A stretch of DNA of 64,000 bases from Persicaria tinctoria (lineage: Eukaryota > Streptophyta > Magnoliopsida > Caryophyllales > Polygonaceae), in contig JBANSL010000004.1 in assembly GCA_037127255.1 (NCBI GenBank), positions 26,419,967-26,483,966 on the forward strand, written 5' to 3'. Below, one piece after another: positions 42,927-53,014 of this stretch. How positions within the stretch are numbered: position 1 is the stretch's first letter; the number at the start of each line of letters is the position of its first letter. The notes beneath the pieces were generated by a model. It searched no databases. It saw nothing but the letters and a program-made list of their open reading frames with translations, and was not told the DNA's origin. Position numbers and translations under genes: made by a program.

Positions 42927-43991
42927 TGTGTAGGCTTTTCTGCTTACAAGACAACCACCAAGGCCAACTCAAGAACATGAGAAAAGGCTACTTGAGTATC
43001 TAGATGAGCATACGAATCGAATGATGCATCTTCCAATGGTGCATACACTTGTCAAGAAAATGATAGGCATGGGTGACCCGGGTGGAGGAACTTAGCAAGA
43101 AATCAAGAACGTCGGGCCAACAACGTGAAGCATAGGCGCTTCTCGGGAGGCAATCCGAGGTGATTAGTTATGTTTCAATTCTTTCCTTTGTTTTTTCCAT
43201 TTCAATAAAAGTATGTTAGATTCTCCATAGTTTGCATTGTTTTCGTATATTCTACATTGGGACTAAGTTGCAGAAGAAGGTCGAAAAGAACAAAGAAGAG
43301 GAAACCAAAATAAATGGTGCTCGTCGCTCCAACCGACGCATGCCGTTCAACAGGTGATCCCAGTGCACGTTGTTAGAACCGGTACTTCGCCATCATTTGG
43401 GTTTTTAGAAAACACGAATGATGAATGGGGGGCATTGGCCCATCTATTTCTATCTTTTATCTAATATCCCAATTACCCTTCCATATAAATTCAAAACCCA
43501 TCTTTCTCTTCTCTCCCCTTTTCTCAAACCCCTTCCCCAAGCAACCAAAACCCTAAATCCTACCATCGCCAATTCCGGCCACCTCATCTCAAAACCTAAT
43601 ATAAAAAAAGCCCACCTTTTCTGTCTCACCGCCATCCAAACACCCCTATTCAGCCTATACACACCATCTTCATCTCCATTAATCCCTTTTCCATCACCTT
43701 CAAGTTCAAACCCACAAACCACCACCAATCTTCATTTTCTCTCATCCACAACTACCATCACCCATGCATTCATCACGACCATCGAGGGATCTAAGGTCAG
43801 TTTCAAGCAAAAAGGAAGCTTTTAGAAGGGTTTTTGATGTCCACACAATGCCATCGGAATTCGAACTGCGCGCAAAAACTGCCTAGAAAAAACGACGCCT
43901 GCCATTGTTACCGACGTCCGTCGTTCCTGCAGTTTGGTGTTTTGTTCGGTTTTGTGAGTTTCTTTCGATCTCTCCTCTTGTTTTGTCCAAT
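42927..43991 (+). other. C1 spacer where pol has been lost
   Basis: AAGCATAGGCGCTTCTCGGGAGGCAATCCGAGG (about 43128-43160) corresponds to the end of pol in Athila-like elements and to the same motif in C3 near 58775. Reverse transcriptase through integrase are absent. A Pro/Ser/Thr-rich open frame at 43418-43825 is probably not a gene. A pair of words starting CGACG lies at about 43893 and 43912. Confidence 0.6.
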
Positions 43992-44464
43992 ATGGTAGTT
44001 GTTCCCGATATGATTATGTCGGCATACCTTACTGGAGTACAAAGAAAATAATGGATCAGGTGATAAGGAACTCAATGCTACTCATCGACAAGATTCTTCT
44101 ACACGGATACTTTGCAGCGCCTTGGATTGCGTGGTTCTGTGTTTGTATTGCTTGAGAATGGGGGTTTGGGTAACTTTTTGACAATGAGCTCTTTGACATA
44201 TCCAGCATTAGTCCACGATTCTAGCAACTCTAGACATACTATTCGACGGAGATGCTCGCTTTAGGTTGATGGGAAGAGAATGTCTGAAAACCAAGAGCAT
44301 TTTGGCCTTTGCTTTTAGTATAACGAGACGTTGTACTTTGGCTTGGCGAGGTGCTATAGTCTTACCACCACCAATAGAGACATGGGCAACAGTGAATGCA
44401 ATACCAGAGGGATACGAGGGTGGTGACTATGACTATCTAATTAAACACCACGCTCTCCGCATGT
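43992..44464 (+). pseudogene. C1 ORF2, N-terminal part (Transposase_32-like)
   Basis: The sequence shows VFVLLENGGLGNFLTM, then LTYPALVHDF, a shift, LATLDILFDGDARFRLMGR, and LKTKSILAFAF. These align stepwise with C3 ORF2 (FTYLALVREF, LPTLDYRSDMEIRFQLRNR, VTKDLIAKAF). It continues ETWATVNAIPEGYEGG and HHALRM, matching HHVLRL of C3, and stops there because element B is inserted. The role is unknown; the ORF lies in the env-like position of Athila elements. Confidence 0.7.
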
Positions 44465-46049
44465 TGTTGTGATGTGGGAAATCAGTCACAAATAAAATAC
44501 CTCAATTCCCACTATGTAGATAGCGGAAGTCGGGATCGTTCCACTGGAGAGAGGACAGCACTTTCTAGAGTAGTTCCTGTGATCTAACAACACACAAAAA
44601 TCAGTAGCAAAGGCGGTCGATATCGACTAGAGATGTCGATATCAAGGGGATGGTCGAGAGAAGTGATGAATGTCGAGTGATCTTTTGTTTTCCAGCAGCA
44701 AAATAGAACAAAAATCAAGGGATTTTATGGATGTAAACAATATAAAAAGAACTTCCAAGGTCAAGGGATAACCACAACAACAACCATGCATAAACCACAC
44801 AAGAATTATAGAACAAAGATCATGTTTTTATCATCAAAAGATAGCTTTCGCATACTTCACAAATAGAGAATAGAGGCTTTCGCATAAAACCTATTCGTTC
44901 TACCTTTTCTTAATTAGATCCCTTTTACTTTCGTCAAAGATCTCTAATTACTATCCAAATTCACAATTGAATCCACTTTCGCTTCATAATCATAAACATG
45001 GAATTGTCCTCAACTTTCGCAAAGGATTAAACACAAGATAGATGATGATAAACTCATAAAAACATCATAGATTCAAGCTTTCATACATGGCTATTGTTGG
45101 GCTCACCCCAACCCTAGAAGAAGAAGAACTACTCACACATAGCTATAGAAAACATGCTGAAAATTGAATTAAACATAATCTGAAATTGCAATTAAAATCA
45201 AACCTCAAAACCAATGTCAAAACCTTCAACAAAAACTCCAAAACTCTCGTCCCTTGCTGCTGTAAATTCAGCGTCTCTTTCCCTCTAAGATGCTGTAAAT
45301 TCAGCGTCTGTTCTATGATGTGGAGAGAGAGATACCTAATTAGCCTTTAATTGGATTTATTTAAAGATAGAAATTCTAACCTAATCTCTAAGGAAAGAGA
45401 TTTTATCTTAGGAAAATAATATAATCTATCTAAGGAAATATAAAATATTCCAAGTCTATCTAACTAAAATATCCTCAAAATGAATTAAATAGAAACCTTA
45501 ATTAAAAAGCCCAAAATCAATTAAAACAGCCCGCAGAAATTTCTCCTGGTGCGCAGGGTATCGGCGTCGAGGTCTGAGGTGTCGGCGCCGAGGTACCTGT
45601 GTGAATGCAGTAACTTCTGTTTTTCTCCAGCTTTTCGTCTCTGTCTTCCATCGCACTTTCCCGAGTCCTCGCTAATCCGATTGACGCATATGAATATGCG
45701 TTGGAAAGCTCTTTTCAAGGACTACATATCTCATGAAGGCTCCAGATCTTGAATCGAAGTGATGGATGGCGAAAATAAGGCTTTTCTCCAGATGCACCTC
45801 TTTTCCCTTTTGCTTGGCTTCTCCATTGCATTCATGATTTTTCATTAAGCTCTAAAGTGCGTCGAAACTCTTCCAAATCAGCTCCAAAACCTACAAAAAT
45901 CACACCAAAGCTTGTGTAGACTCCATATCTTGCAATATTAAGCATAACTACACATTTTCCTTACTTTCCCAACACAAAAGCTAATAAAATGACTTAAATG
46001 GAATGAAAACATGATGTAAAATAAGACTAAATATGCGGACATCAAAACA
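44465..46049 (-). repeat. 3' LTR of element B (complete)
   Basis: 1585 bp, from TGTTGTGATGTGGG to ACATCAAAACA. It contains a perfect palindrome TCGATATCGA at 44617 with a partner at 44636. It also has a pair TCGGCGTCGAGG (45561) and TCGGCGCCGAGG (45582), and the GCGTTGGAAAGCTCTT module at about 45698. A 65-codon frame on the minus strand (45718-45521) reads LGADTSDLDADTLRT across the words. Confidence 0.92.
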
Positions 46050-47996
46050 CCCCATACTTAGACTTGCTTGTCCTCAAGCAATAACCAAACAATAACCACT
46101 ACCTACAACACATCCTTCAAGTCTTCGCCTTTGCCAAAAAGCAACATCATAAGCGCAAGTGGTCTAAAAGAATCAAGCAATCAAATGTCATCACACGTAT
46201 ATAAGAAACTCTAAGCAAAAGCAATCGAAATCCAACCTCACAAGGATATATGTGTTTCACTCAACTCTCAATGTGTTTAGGCTTTGAATAACATCTCACA
46301 ACTCAATCCTTAATGCAAAAAGCTACATAGACATTGTTATTTATATCACCAATCTCTCCACCGGAGATGTCAACGCAATCAAAATCATCAAGAAGAATTA
46401 TGGCTCAATGAAAGACTTCAAAGAAGACTTCATTCGGCCGGGTTGTAATGTGGCTTGGTAAGAAATAAAAGGTATGGAATTATTTAGGCAAAGTGGTGCT
46501 AAAAATCCGGGAATCAAGACTTCTAAACTTCCAACTCAACTCAACCAAACAACTCATCTCAAAATTCAGCACATAACCAATGCTCATCAACAATCAAGAT
46601 CATCAACCCATAAAAATACTTCTCAACCAACAATTTCATCCGACTCTCACATATAATAAACTAGGCTCTTAATAAACACTTTTGTTTTCTGCATTTTTTT
46701 TTTTTCTGCCGACACTTTTCATTCTTTTTTTCTTTCTTTCTTTCGGCAATCATACATATATATAAATTTTTGAACCCTCTAAAATATAAGAACAATATGA
46801 GGAATAATGCACAACCTTACATACTTTCGCTCAAAGCATCTCAACAAAGCTCATCACATAGCTTCTTCTCCATCAAACTCAACTCAATCAAATTCCAACC
46901 AACTCTAAATCCTAATTCCCGGATAAAGGGTCAAGCTTATAATCGGCTAGGAATAAATTTTGTGGAGCTAACAAAGAATAGGCCAAGGCTCAAAGGGCTT
47001 CAAGCAAAGATAATATGTAAGGTAGGTAAATGAATGGATAAAGTATGGCTAAGAAAATATAAGTCCTCCATCATCTAATTTTAATAAGCAATGAACTAGT
47101 ATCTCATAATCGGTCTCAAGAAATAGATAACCACATCAATGTCAAGAGGTAATCACATAAGAAGAGTAAATCACACATCAAAAGTGGAGGGAAATATATA
47201 AATACGAAGAACATTTCCTATAAGGCCAAAATTTTCTCACTAGGACATAGATTTGGATTTCAATCACCTCTACCTAGAATCATATGTGCTCAATTATAAT
47301 CGCAAGTCAAATTACCACATAAAAATCAAACTTTCCAGGAGACTTAGGCTAAACCATCCAAACATATCATAGGATTTACATGATCAAGTCGATTATTATG
47401 CATCATCATAGGACATCTAAGTTAGGTGTTTCAAACTAAACTAAAAACTAAAATAAAGGCTAAAACAATAAATAAACATGCATTTTTTTCTTTATTTTTT
47501 TCGACAATTTTCAGTTTTTTTTATGGACTCAATAAAAATGCAGAATATGCACAAATACAAAATAATGCAAAACACCACCAAAAAAAGACAAACTTCAAAC
47601 CATAAGCATATAGTAAGTTTTTACCCCCACCCCATACTTAAAAAATTACTTTGTCCTCAAAGTATAAGCTCAAAAATAAGAGATGGGTGTAAACGAAAAC
47701 TTACAAGATAGAATTGGAGCTCATTTTGACCGAAAATAGGTGCTACTATCGTGCCTAGGAGTCGACGTCGACATGGAGTGGTCGATAAGCTTCTCTTCTC
47801 CAAGGTTGTCCTTTCGTCATGCTCAGCACCTGCCACCTCATTAACAACCAAAACCAAAACCTCCAAAAACAAAGTTTAAAGAAAAACCAAAACAAAATCC
47901 AAAACCAAAACCAACAAAAATAAAATCCTAAATAATCATAGGTCTATGTACAAGCTCTAGATTTTTAAGTCGCTAGGCCGACTTCTTCTCTTAAGC
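46050..47996 (-). other. Element B 3' non-coding region
   Basis: AT-rich sequence between the ORF and the 3' LTR. Two copies of a motif with CCCATACTTA and TTGTCCTCAA (46050-46079, 47632-47659) correspond to the GAGGACAA...AGTATGGGG tract typical before the 3' LTR in this lineage; the inner one looks like a duplicated polypurine region. No gene is seen; small open frames are AT-rich noise. Confidence 0.65.
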
Positions 47997-50900
47997 TCAT
48001 GTGGGCATTTGCAAGGCCCATGTGGCGCGGGCCTCCTCCTCCGGACTTTCAAGTTCGACCTTGAATATGACTCCTTCCTTGTCCTTAAGCTCCATTGCAC
48101 CGGGTCGAATCTTGTGAATTTCGAATGGACCAACCTTCTTCTCTTTGAATTTGCTAGGGAACCATTGATTCTTGGCCTTGGAGATGTACACCGTATCTCC
48201 TACCTCATAAGCTTTTGGATCTTCATTGCATCCCCTACATAATCTAACAAACCAAGGCATACCTCTTCCATTCGTAATAGATAAGTTCTTAATGGAAATA
48301 GGGGAAGAGAAACTCATACCTTGACTTACCTTGTTGGGACCGGGATGGTGGTCTTCGGCCCAACTCTTTCCTTTCTCATCAACTCTTCCTTCCATGGTAG
48401 CGCAACCATCTTTTTCATGTTGTCCAGCTGCTGGAGGTGTCGATGCCGAGGCTGAAGGTGTCGGCGCCGAGGCATCAGTAGCTTTTTCAGCGTACTGCAG
48501 GAACATTTTATCCTCCAGGGGTGTCGACGCCGAGGGTGAGGGTGTCGACGCCGAGACACCTGTAGCATTTTCAGCATGGTGTGGAATCGATGTCGACAGA
48601 GGTGGGTCGATGTCGAGGACCCCATACTTAGCCGTTGTCGTGCTCTTGATTTCCACTTCTTCATTATCCAAAGTAGCCAATAGGTTGTTGATTTGATCCT
48701 CCGTGGGCGTTGGCTCCTTGGCTATTATCTCCTTTGTAAGCTCCTCACATGGAATGACGTCCATTCGTGCATATAGGGCATTGACCTCCATCCTTCTTAC
48801 CTCCCTCATAGTCGTATTAAAACGAAACTCAATTACCTCATCGGCTATGGTGAAAGTAAGTAGGCCATTCTTGACGCTAATATTCGCATCCGCCGTGGCC
48901 AAGAAAGGTCTACCCAAGATGATTGGTACGGTGGGGTCCGGTTCCATATCTAGCACAATGAAGTCAGTTGGGACGAAGAACTTCCCCACCTTGACGGGGA
49001 CATTATCCATAATCCCTGTGGGCTTCACCCATGTGTTGTCAGCCATAAACAACTTCATCTCCACCGGCTCCAATGTTCCTAGCTTGACTTGGTGCCAAAT
49101 AGATAGAGGCATAAGACTTACACTTGCTCCCAAGTCACACAAGGCTTTGTAACGATGATTTCCAAGCCCAATAGAGATGGCAAACTTCCCTGGATCAGCC
49201 TTCTTTTCGGGGAAGTCCATCTTGTTGCATTCCTCCGCAATATCCACTAGAGACCTCTTGTTACTCAAGATCTCTTTCAAAAATTTCACATAGGCGGGCA
49301 TCTCTCTAAGTGCTTCGGTGAGGGGGATAGTAACGTTGAGACCTTGAAGCATTTTCATAAATCGCTTGAATTTCCTATCAGTGGGGTCCTTTGGCACCTT
49401 GGAGGGGAATGGGAGTGGTACCTTAGGCTTAGGAACAACCTCAGAAGCTCTCGTTTTTTCTGCAGCAGGGGTCGGCGTCGAGGCAGGAGGGGTCGGCGTC
49501 GAGGGGTCTGTAGTGTTGGGAGAAGTTTCTTGAACAGGTGTGTCGGCATCGACACTGGAGGGGTCGGCGCCGAGGGGCTGTGCACTTCCAGCAGCTTCTG
49601 CAGTAGGTTTGTTCACTGTCAGGGTGTCGGCGCCGAGGGTAGAAGTGTCGACGCCGAGGGTGTTTCTAGGCTCATCGTCCTCTTTTTGCGAGTTGTGTTG
49701 GTCTAGTAACTCGCGTCCACTCCTTAGCTTGATGGAAGCAACATGTCCGGTTGCAGGGCCCTTAGGATTAGCCATGGTTTGGCTTGGTAGGGTGCCGGGT
49801 TGCTTTGGAATTTGAGCCGCCAATTGACCCACTTGAGTCTCAATGTTTCTTCTCCATATGTCCATCTCCCCAAAGCGAGCATTGAGACCTTGCAATTGAG
49901 TTTGGACAGCCGAGTTAGCAAGGTCATTCTTTGCTTGGTTCCTCCTCATCTCCTCAAGGATCATGCTCATATCATTGCGTGATTGCTCACGCTCCGGATG
50001 GCCTGGAGCTCGATAGAAGTTGTGTCCGCCATAGTTTTGTTGGGGTTGTCGATTGCCCCAAGTGTTTTGGTTTCCTCCTTGGCTAGGACCTCCCACATAA
50101 TGAGCATCCTCATATGTCTCGGCTAGGTGCACTTGATCGGCGTGAGGACATTGGACCGTGGTGTGGGAAGTAGATCCACACTCTATGCATGCTTGATTCG
50201 CCGATAGATGTCGAACTTGGTTTTGTAGCTTTCTCACTTGATCCTTCCTAAATTGCTCACGAACATCCGGATCAATCTCTTTAGATGGTTGATAGAGAGC
50301 CATAGATGGTGGGGGCCTCACATCCGAAACTTCGGAGGTCCCATAGGTGTTGTCATACTCAACCAAGCGCTCTAGCTCTTCCCATGCTTCCTCCGGAGTC
50401 ATCTCAAGGAACCGGAGGTTGGTGTGAACATTAATCCGATCCTTTGTTGCCGAATTCAGCCCATTGAAAAAGATCTCTTGGAGCACATATTCCGGTTGCC
50501 CATGCGTAGGGCATTGACGTTGAAGCTCTTTGAATCTTTCCCATGCCGCCGCCAAGTCTTCCACCCTCAATTGCTTGAAAGTAGTGATTTTTTTCCTTAG
50601 CTCCGATGTCTTTGAAGGTGGGAAGAACTTGGTTAAGAAAGAATCATGTAATTGCTCCCAAGTGGTGATGGTTTGGGTTGGCAAGCTATCTAGCCAATGA
50701 AGTGCCTTCCCCGCAAGTGACCATCGAAAGGCCTTAAGCCTCACATACTCCAAAGTTTCACCATGAGCGATGGTGTCACAAATATCCAAGAACTCGCGCA
50801 CATGCTCCATAGGGCACTCCGTTGGTTTCCCCGAAAATTGGATCTTCTTGACCATGGCAATGAAGCTTGTCTTGATCTCAAAATTAGCGGGAGCGTCGGG

Positions 50901-51176
50901 GAAGACAATAGGTGATGCGGGCACCCTAAGAGGTGGGTGCATATATTGCCGAGCATTGCGAGGAATCCTAGCAAGTTGTTCCTCCGCTTGACGTGCCCTC
51001 TCGGCCTCTTGTTCTCGAGCACGATTGGCCTCTTGGTTCTCCCTTTGCAGCCTTTCCACCGTTTCCTCAAGGGTCTCACCTTCGGCCATGATTCCCTTTA
51101 GCCTTTCTCTTAGATGAAAGTAACGCTCCGGTTCGTCTAAAGCCTCAAACTCAATTATGCGATCAGCGCGTCGCAT
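47997..51176 (-). CDS. gag: Gag-protease fused to integrase C-terminal tail
   Basis: One uninterrupted frame; the start is MRRADRIIEFEALDEPERYF at 51176, matching the Gag start of element A (the frame is open slightly further, to 51209). Residues here count from 51209. Domains: coiled helix about 45-80; retrotransposon-gag domain about 110-290 (LTKFFPPSKTSELRKKITTF, LQEIFFNGL); CCHC knuckle CIECGSTSHTTVQC at 341-354; a linker about 500-600 with LGVDTSTLGADT. The aspartic protease is at about 675-785, with CDLGASVSLM and PIILGRPFLATADANI, active Asp present. Then comes a low-complexity STP-rich linker and a tail (about 980-1070) of the end of integrase: YEVGDTVYISKAKNQW, KKVGPFEIHKIRPGAMEL. 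Reverse transcriptase, RNase H and the integrase core are missing without loss of frame. It could make particles but needs enzymes in trans. Confidence 0.9.
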   Translation of the reverse strand: MRRADRIIEFEALDEPERYFHLRERLKGIMAEGETLEETVERLQRENQEANRAREQEAERARQAEEQLARIPRNARQYMHPPLRVPASPIVFPDAPANFEIKTSFIAMVKKIQFSGKPTECPMEHVREFLDICDTIAHGETLEYVRLKAFRWSLAGKALHWLDSLPTQTITTWEQLHDSFLTKFFPPSKTSELRKKITTFKQLRVEDLAAAWERFKELQRQCPTHGQPEYVLQEIFFNGLNSATKDRINVHTNLRFLEMTPEEAWEELERLVEYDNTYGTSEVSDVRPPPSMALYQPSKEIDPDVREQFRKDQVRKLQNQVRHLSANQACIECGSTSHTTVQCPHADQVHLAETYEDAHYVGGPSQGGNQNTWGNRQPQQNYGGHNFYRAPGHPEREQSRNDMSMILEEMRRNQAKNDLANSAVQTQLQGLNARFGEMDIWRRNIETQVGQLAAQIPKQPGTLPSQTMANPKGPATGHVASIKLRSGRELLDQHNSQKEDDEPRNTLGVDTSTLGADTLTVNKPTAEAAGSAQPLGADPSSVDADTPVQETSPNTTDPSTPTPPASTPTPAAEKTRASEVVPKPKVPLPFPSKVPKDPTDRKFKRFMKMLQGLNVTIPLTEALREMPAYVKFLKEILSNKRSLVDIAEECNKMDFPEKKADPGKFAISIGLGNHRYKALCDLGASVSLMPLSIWHQVKLGTLEPVEMKLFMADNTWVKPTGIMDNVPVKVGKFFVPTDFIVLDMEPDPTVPIILGRPFLATADANISVKNGLLTFTIADEVIEFRFNTTMREVRRMEVNALYARMDVIPCEELTKEIIAKEPTPTEDQINNLLATLDNEEVEIKSTTTAKYGVLDIDPPLSTSIPHHAENATGVSASTPSPSASTPLEDKMFLQYAEKATDASAPTPSASASTPPAAGQHEKDGCATMEGRVDEKGKSWAEDHHPGPNKVSQGMSFSSPISIKNLSITNGRGMPWFVRLCRGCNEDPKAYEVGDTVYISKAKNQWFPSKFKEKKVGPFEIHKIRPGAMELKDKEGVIFKVELESPEEEARATWALQMPT

Positions 51177-51286
51177 ACACCTCTCAAAACAAACACAAGA
51201 AGCAAACAAGTAGCGTTAGAAAACAAGGAGGAGGTGGGCTAGTCCCAACTCCGAAAATCAGCTACTCTAGATGGCGATTGTTACCC

Positions 51287-51305
51287 TCCCCGGCAACGGC
51301 GCCAA
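51287..51305 (-). promoter_or_regulatory. Primer-binding site of element B
   Basis: The minus strand reads TTGGCGCCGTTGCCGGGGA, two bases inside the 5' LTR. This is the standard motif for Tat/Athila-type gypsy elements. Confidence 0.88.
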
Positions 51306-51307
51306 TT

Positions 51308-52794
51308 TGTTGTGATGTGGGAAATCAGCCACAAATAAAATACCTCAATTCCCACTATGTAGATAGCGGAAGTCGGGATCGTTCCACTGGAGAGAGGACA
51401 GCACTTTCTAGAGTAGTTCCTGTGATCTAACAACACACAAAAATCAGTAGCAAAGGCGGTCGATATCGACTAGAGATGTCGATATCAAGGGGATGGTCGA
51501 GAGAAGTGATGAATGTCGAGTGATCTTTTGTTTTCCAGCAGCAAAATAGAACAAAAATCAAGGGATTTTATGGATGTAAACAATATAAAAAGAACTTCCA
51601 AGGTCAAGGGATAACCACAACAACAACCATGCATAAACCACACAAGAATTATAGAACAAAGATCATGTTTTTATCATCAAAAGATAGCTTTCGCATACTT
51701 CACAAATAGAGAATAGAGGCTTTCGCATAAAACCTATTCGTTCTACCTTTTCTTAATTAGATCCCTTTTACTTTCGTCAAAGATCTCTAATTACTATCCA
51801 AATTCACAATTGAATCCACTTTCGCTTCATAATCATAAACATGGAATTGTCCTCAACTTTCGCAAAGGATTAAACACAAGATAGATGATGATAAACTCAT
51901 AAAAACATCATAGATTCAAGCTTTCATACATGGCTATTGTTGGGCTCACCCCAACCCTAGAAGAAGAAGAACTACTCACACATAGCTATAGAAAACATGC
52001 TGAAAATTGAATTAAACATAATCTGAAATTGCAATTAAAATCAAACCTCAAAACCAATGTCAAAACCTTCAACAAAAACTCCAAAACTCTCGTCCCTTGC
52101 TGCTGTAAATTCAGCGTCTCTTTCCCTCTAAGCTGCTGTAAATTCAGCGTCTGTTCTATGATGTGGAGAGAGAGATACCTAATTAGCCTTTAATTGGCTT
52201 TATTTAAAGATAGAAATTCTAACCTAATCTCTAAGGAAAGAGATTTTATCTTAGGAAAATAATATAATCTATCTAAGGAAATATAAAATATTCCAAGTCT
52301 ATCTAACTAAAATATCCTCAAAAGGAATTAAATAGAAACCTTAATTAAAAAGCCCAAAATCAATTAAAACAACCCGCAGAAATTTCTCCTGGTGCGCAGG
52401 GTATCGGCGTCGAGGTCTGAGGTGTCGGCGCCGAGGTACCTGTGTGAATGCAGTAACTTCTGTTTTTCTCCAGCTTTTCGTCTCTGTCTTCCATCGCACT
52501 TTCCCGAGTCCTCGCTAATCCGATTGACGCATATGAATATGCGTTGGAAAGCTCCTTTCAAGGACTACATATCTCATGAAGTCTCCAGATCTTGAATCGA
52601 AGTGATGGATGGCGAAAATAAGGCTTTTCTCCAGATGCACCTCTTTTCCCTTTTGCTTGGCTTCTCCATTGCATTCATGATTTTTCATTAAGCTCTAAAG
52701 TGCGTCGAAACTCTTCCAAATCAGCTCCAAAACCTACAAAAATCACACCAAAGCTTGTGTAGACTCCATATCTTGCAATATTAAGCATAACTAC
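51308..52794 (-). repeat. 5' LTR of element B, outer end missing
   Basis: Colinear with 44465-45951 and almost identical. It stops after AAGCATAACTAC, where the complete LTR continues for 98 bp to ACATCAAAACA. The next base (52795) is already C1 ORF2 coding sequence. Confidence 0.92.
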
Positions 52795-53014
52795 GACATG
52801 GTAGACTCGTGCAGGGTGACGACGAGGAGTTAGGTTTGGTTGTACTGTTTGACACCAGAGCCCACAATGATTCCAGATTAGGTCAAGCTGTTTTTTGGTG
52901 CCTGCGATGAGATGCTTCGTCAAAGCTGCCAAACTCACCCTCACGTTATTCCCTTCGAATGGATGATTACACTCATTACCTATCGCATGTCGATCGACTT
53001 GAGCACACTGAAGC
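52795..53014 (+). pseudogene. C1 ORF2, C-terminal part
   Basis: In one frame with two stops it reads CLTPEPTMIPD, VKLFFGACDEM and WMITLITYRMSIDL. C3 ORF2 has CLTPEGVHIPDWVQLFFGNC and GLISLIAHRVGVCL at the matching place. About 15 residues that should lie between this part and 44464 are absent. It ends at C2's LTR (53015). Confidence 0.75.

Larger units (their letters stand above)
44465..52794 (-). mobile_element. Gypsy element B, young, Gag-protease only
   Basis: The LTRs are 44465-46049 and 51308-52794. By eye they differ at only about eight positions over nearly 1.5 kb, so insertion was recent. One long ORF fills the internal region. Reverse transcriptase, RNase H and the integrase core are absent. 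The PBS (TGGCGCCGTTGCCGGGGAGG) and a polypurine tract (AAGTATGGGG on the minus strand) are intact. The outer about 98 bp of the 5' LTR and a little target sequence are missing, so no TSD can be read. Confidence 0.9.
40998..53014 (+). mobile_element. Athila-like element C1 (5' part), interrupted by B
   Basis: A 5' LTR, leader, protease remnant, spacer and the ORF2 N-terminal part are followed by element B and then the ORF2 C-terminal part, where C2's LTR begins at 53015. No gag, reverse transcriptase or integrase is present. The first base of its LTR overlaps the Sirevirus TSD, so the Sirevirus-like element landed exactly at its edge. No 3' LTR of C1 is in the window. Confidence 0.75.

Noticed and set aside
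43418..43825. 135-codon frame in the C1 spacer
   Set aside because: Pro/Ser/Thr-rich, no counterpart in C3 at the same place, and in a region that is non-coding in Athila-like elements.
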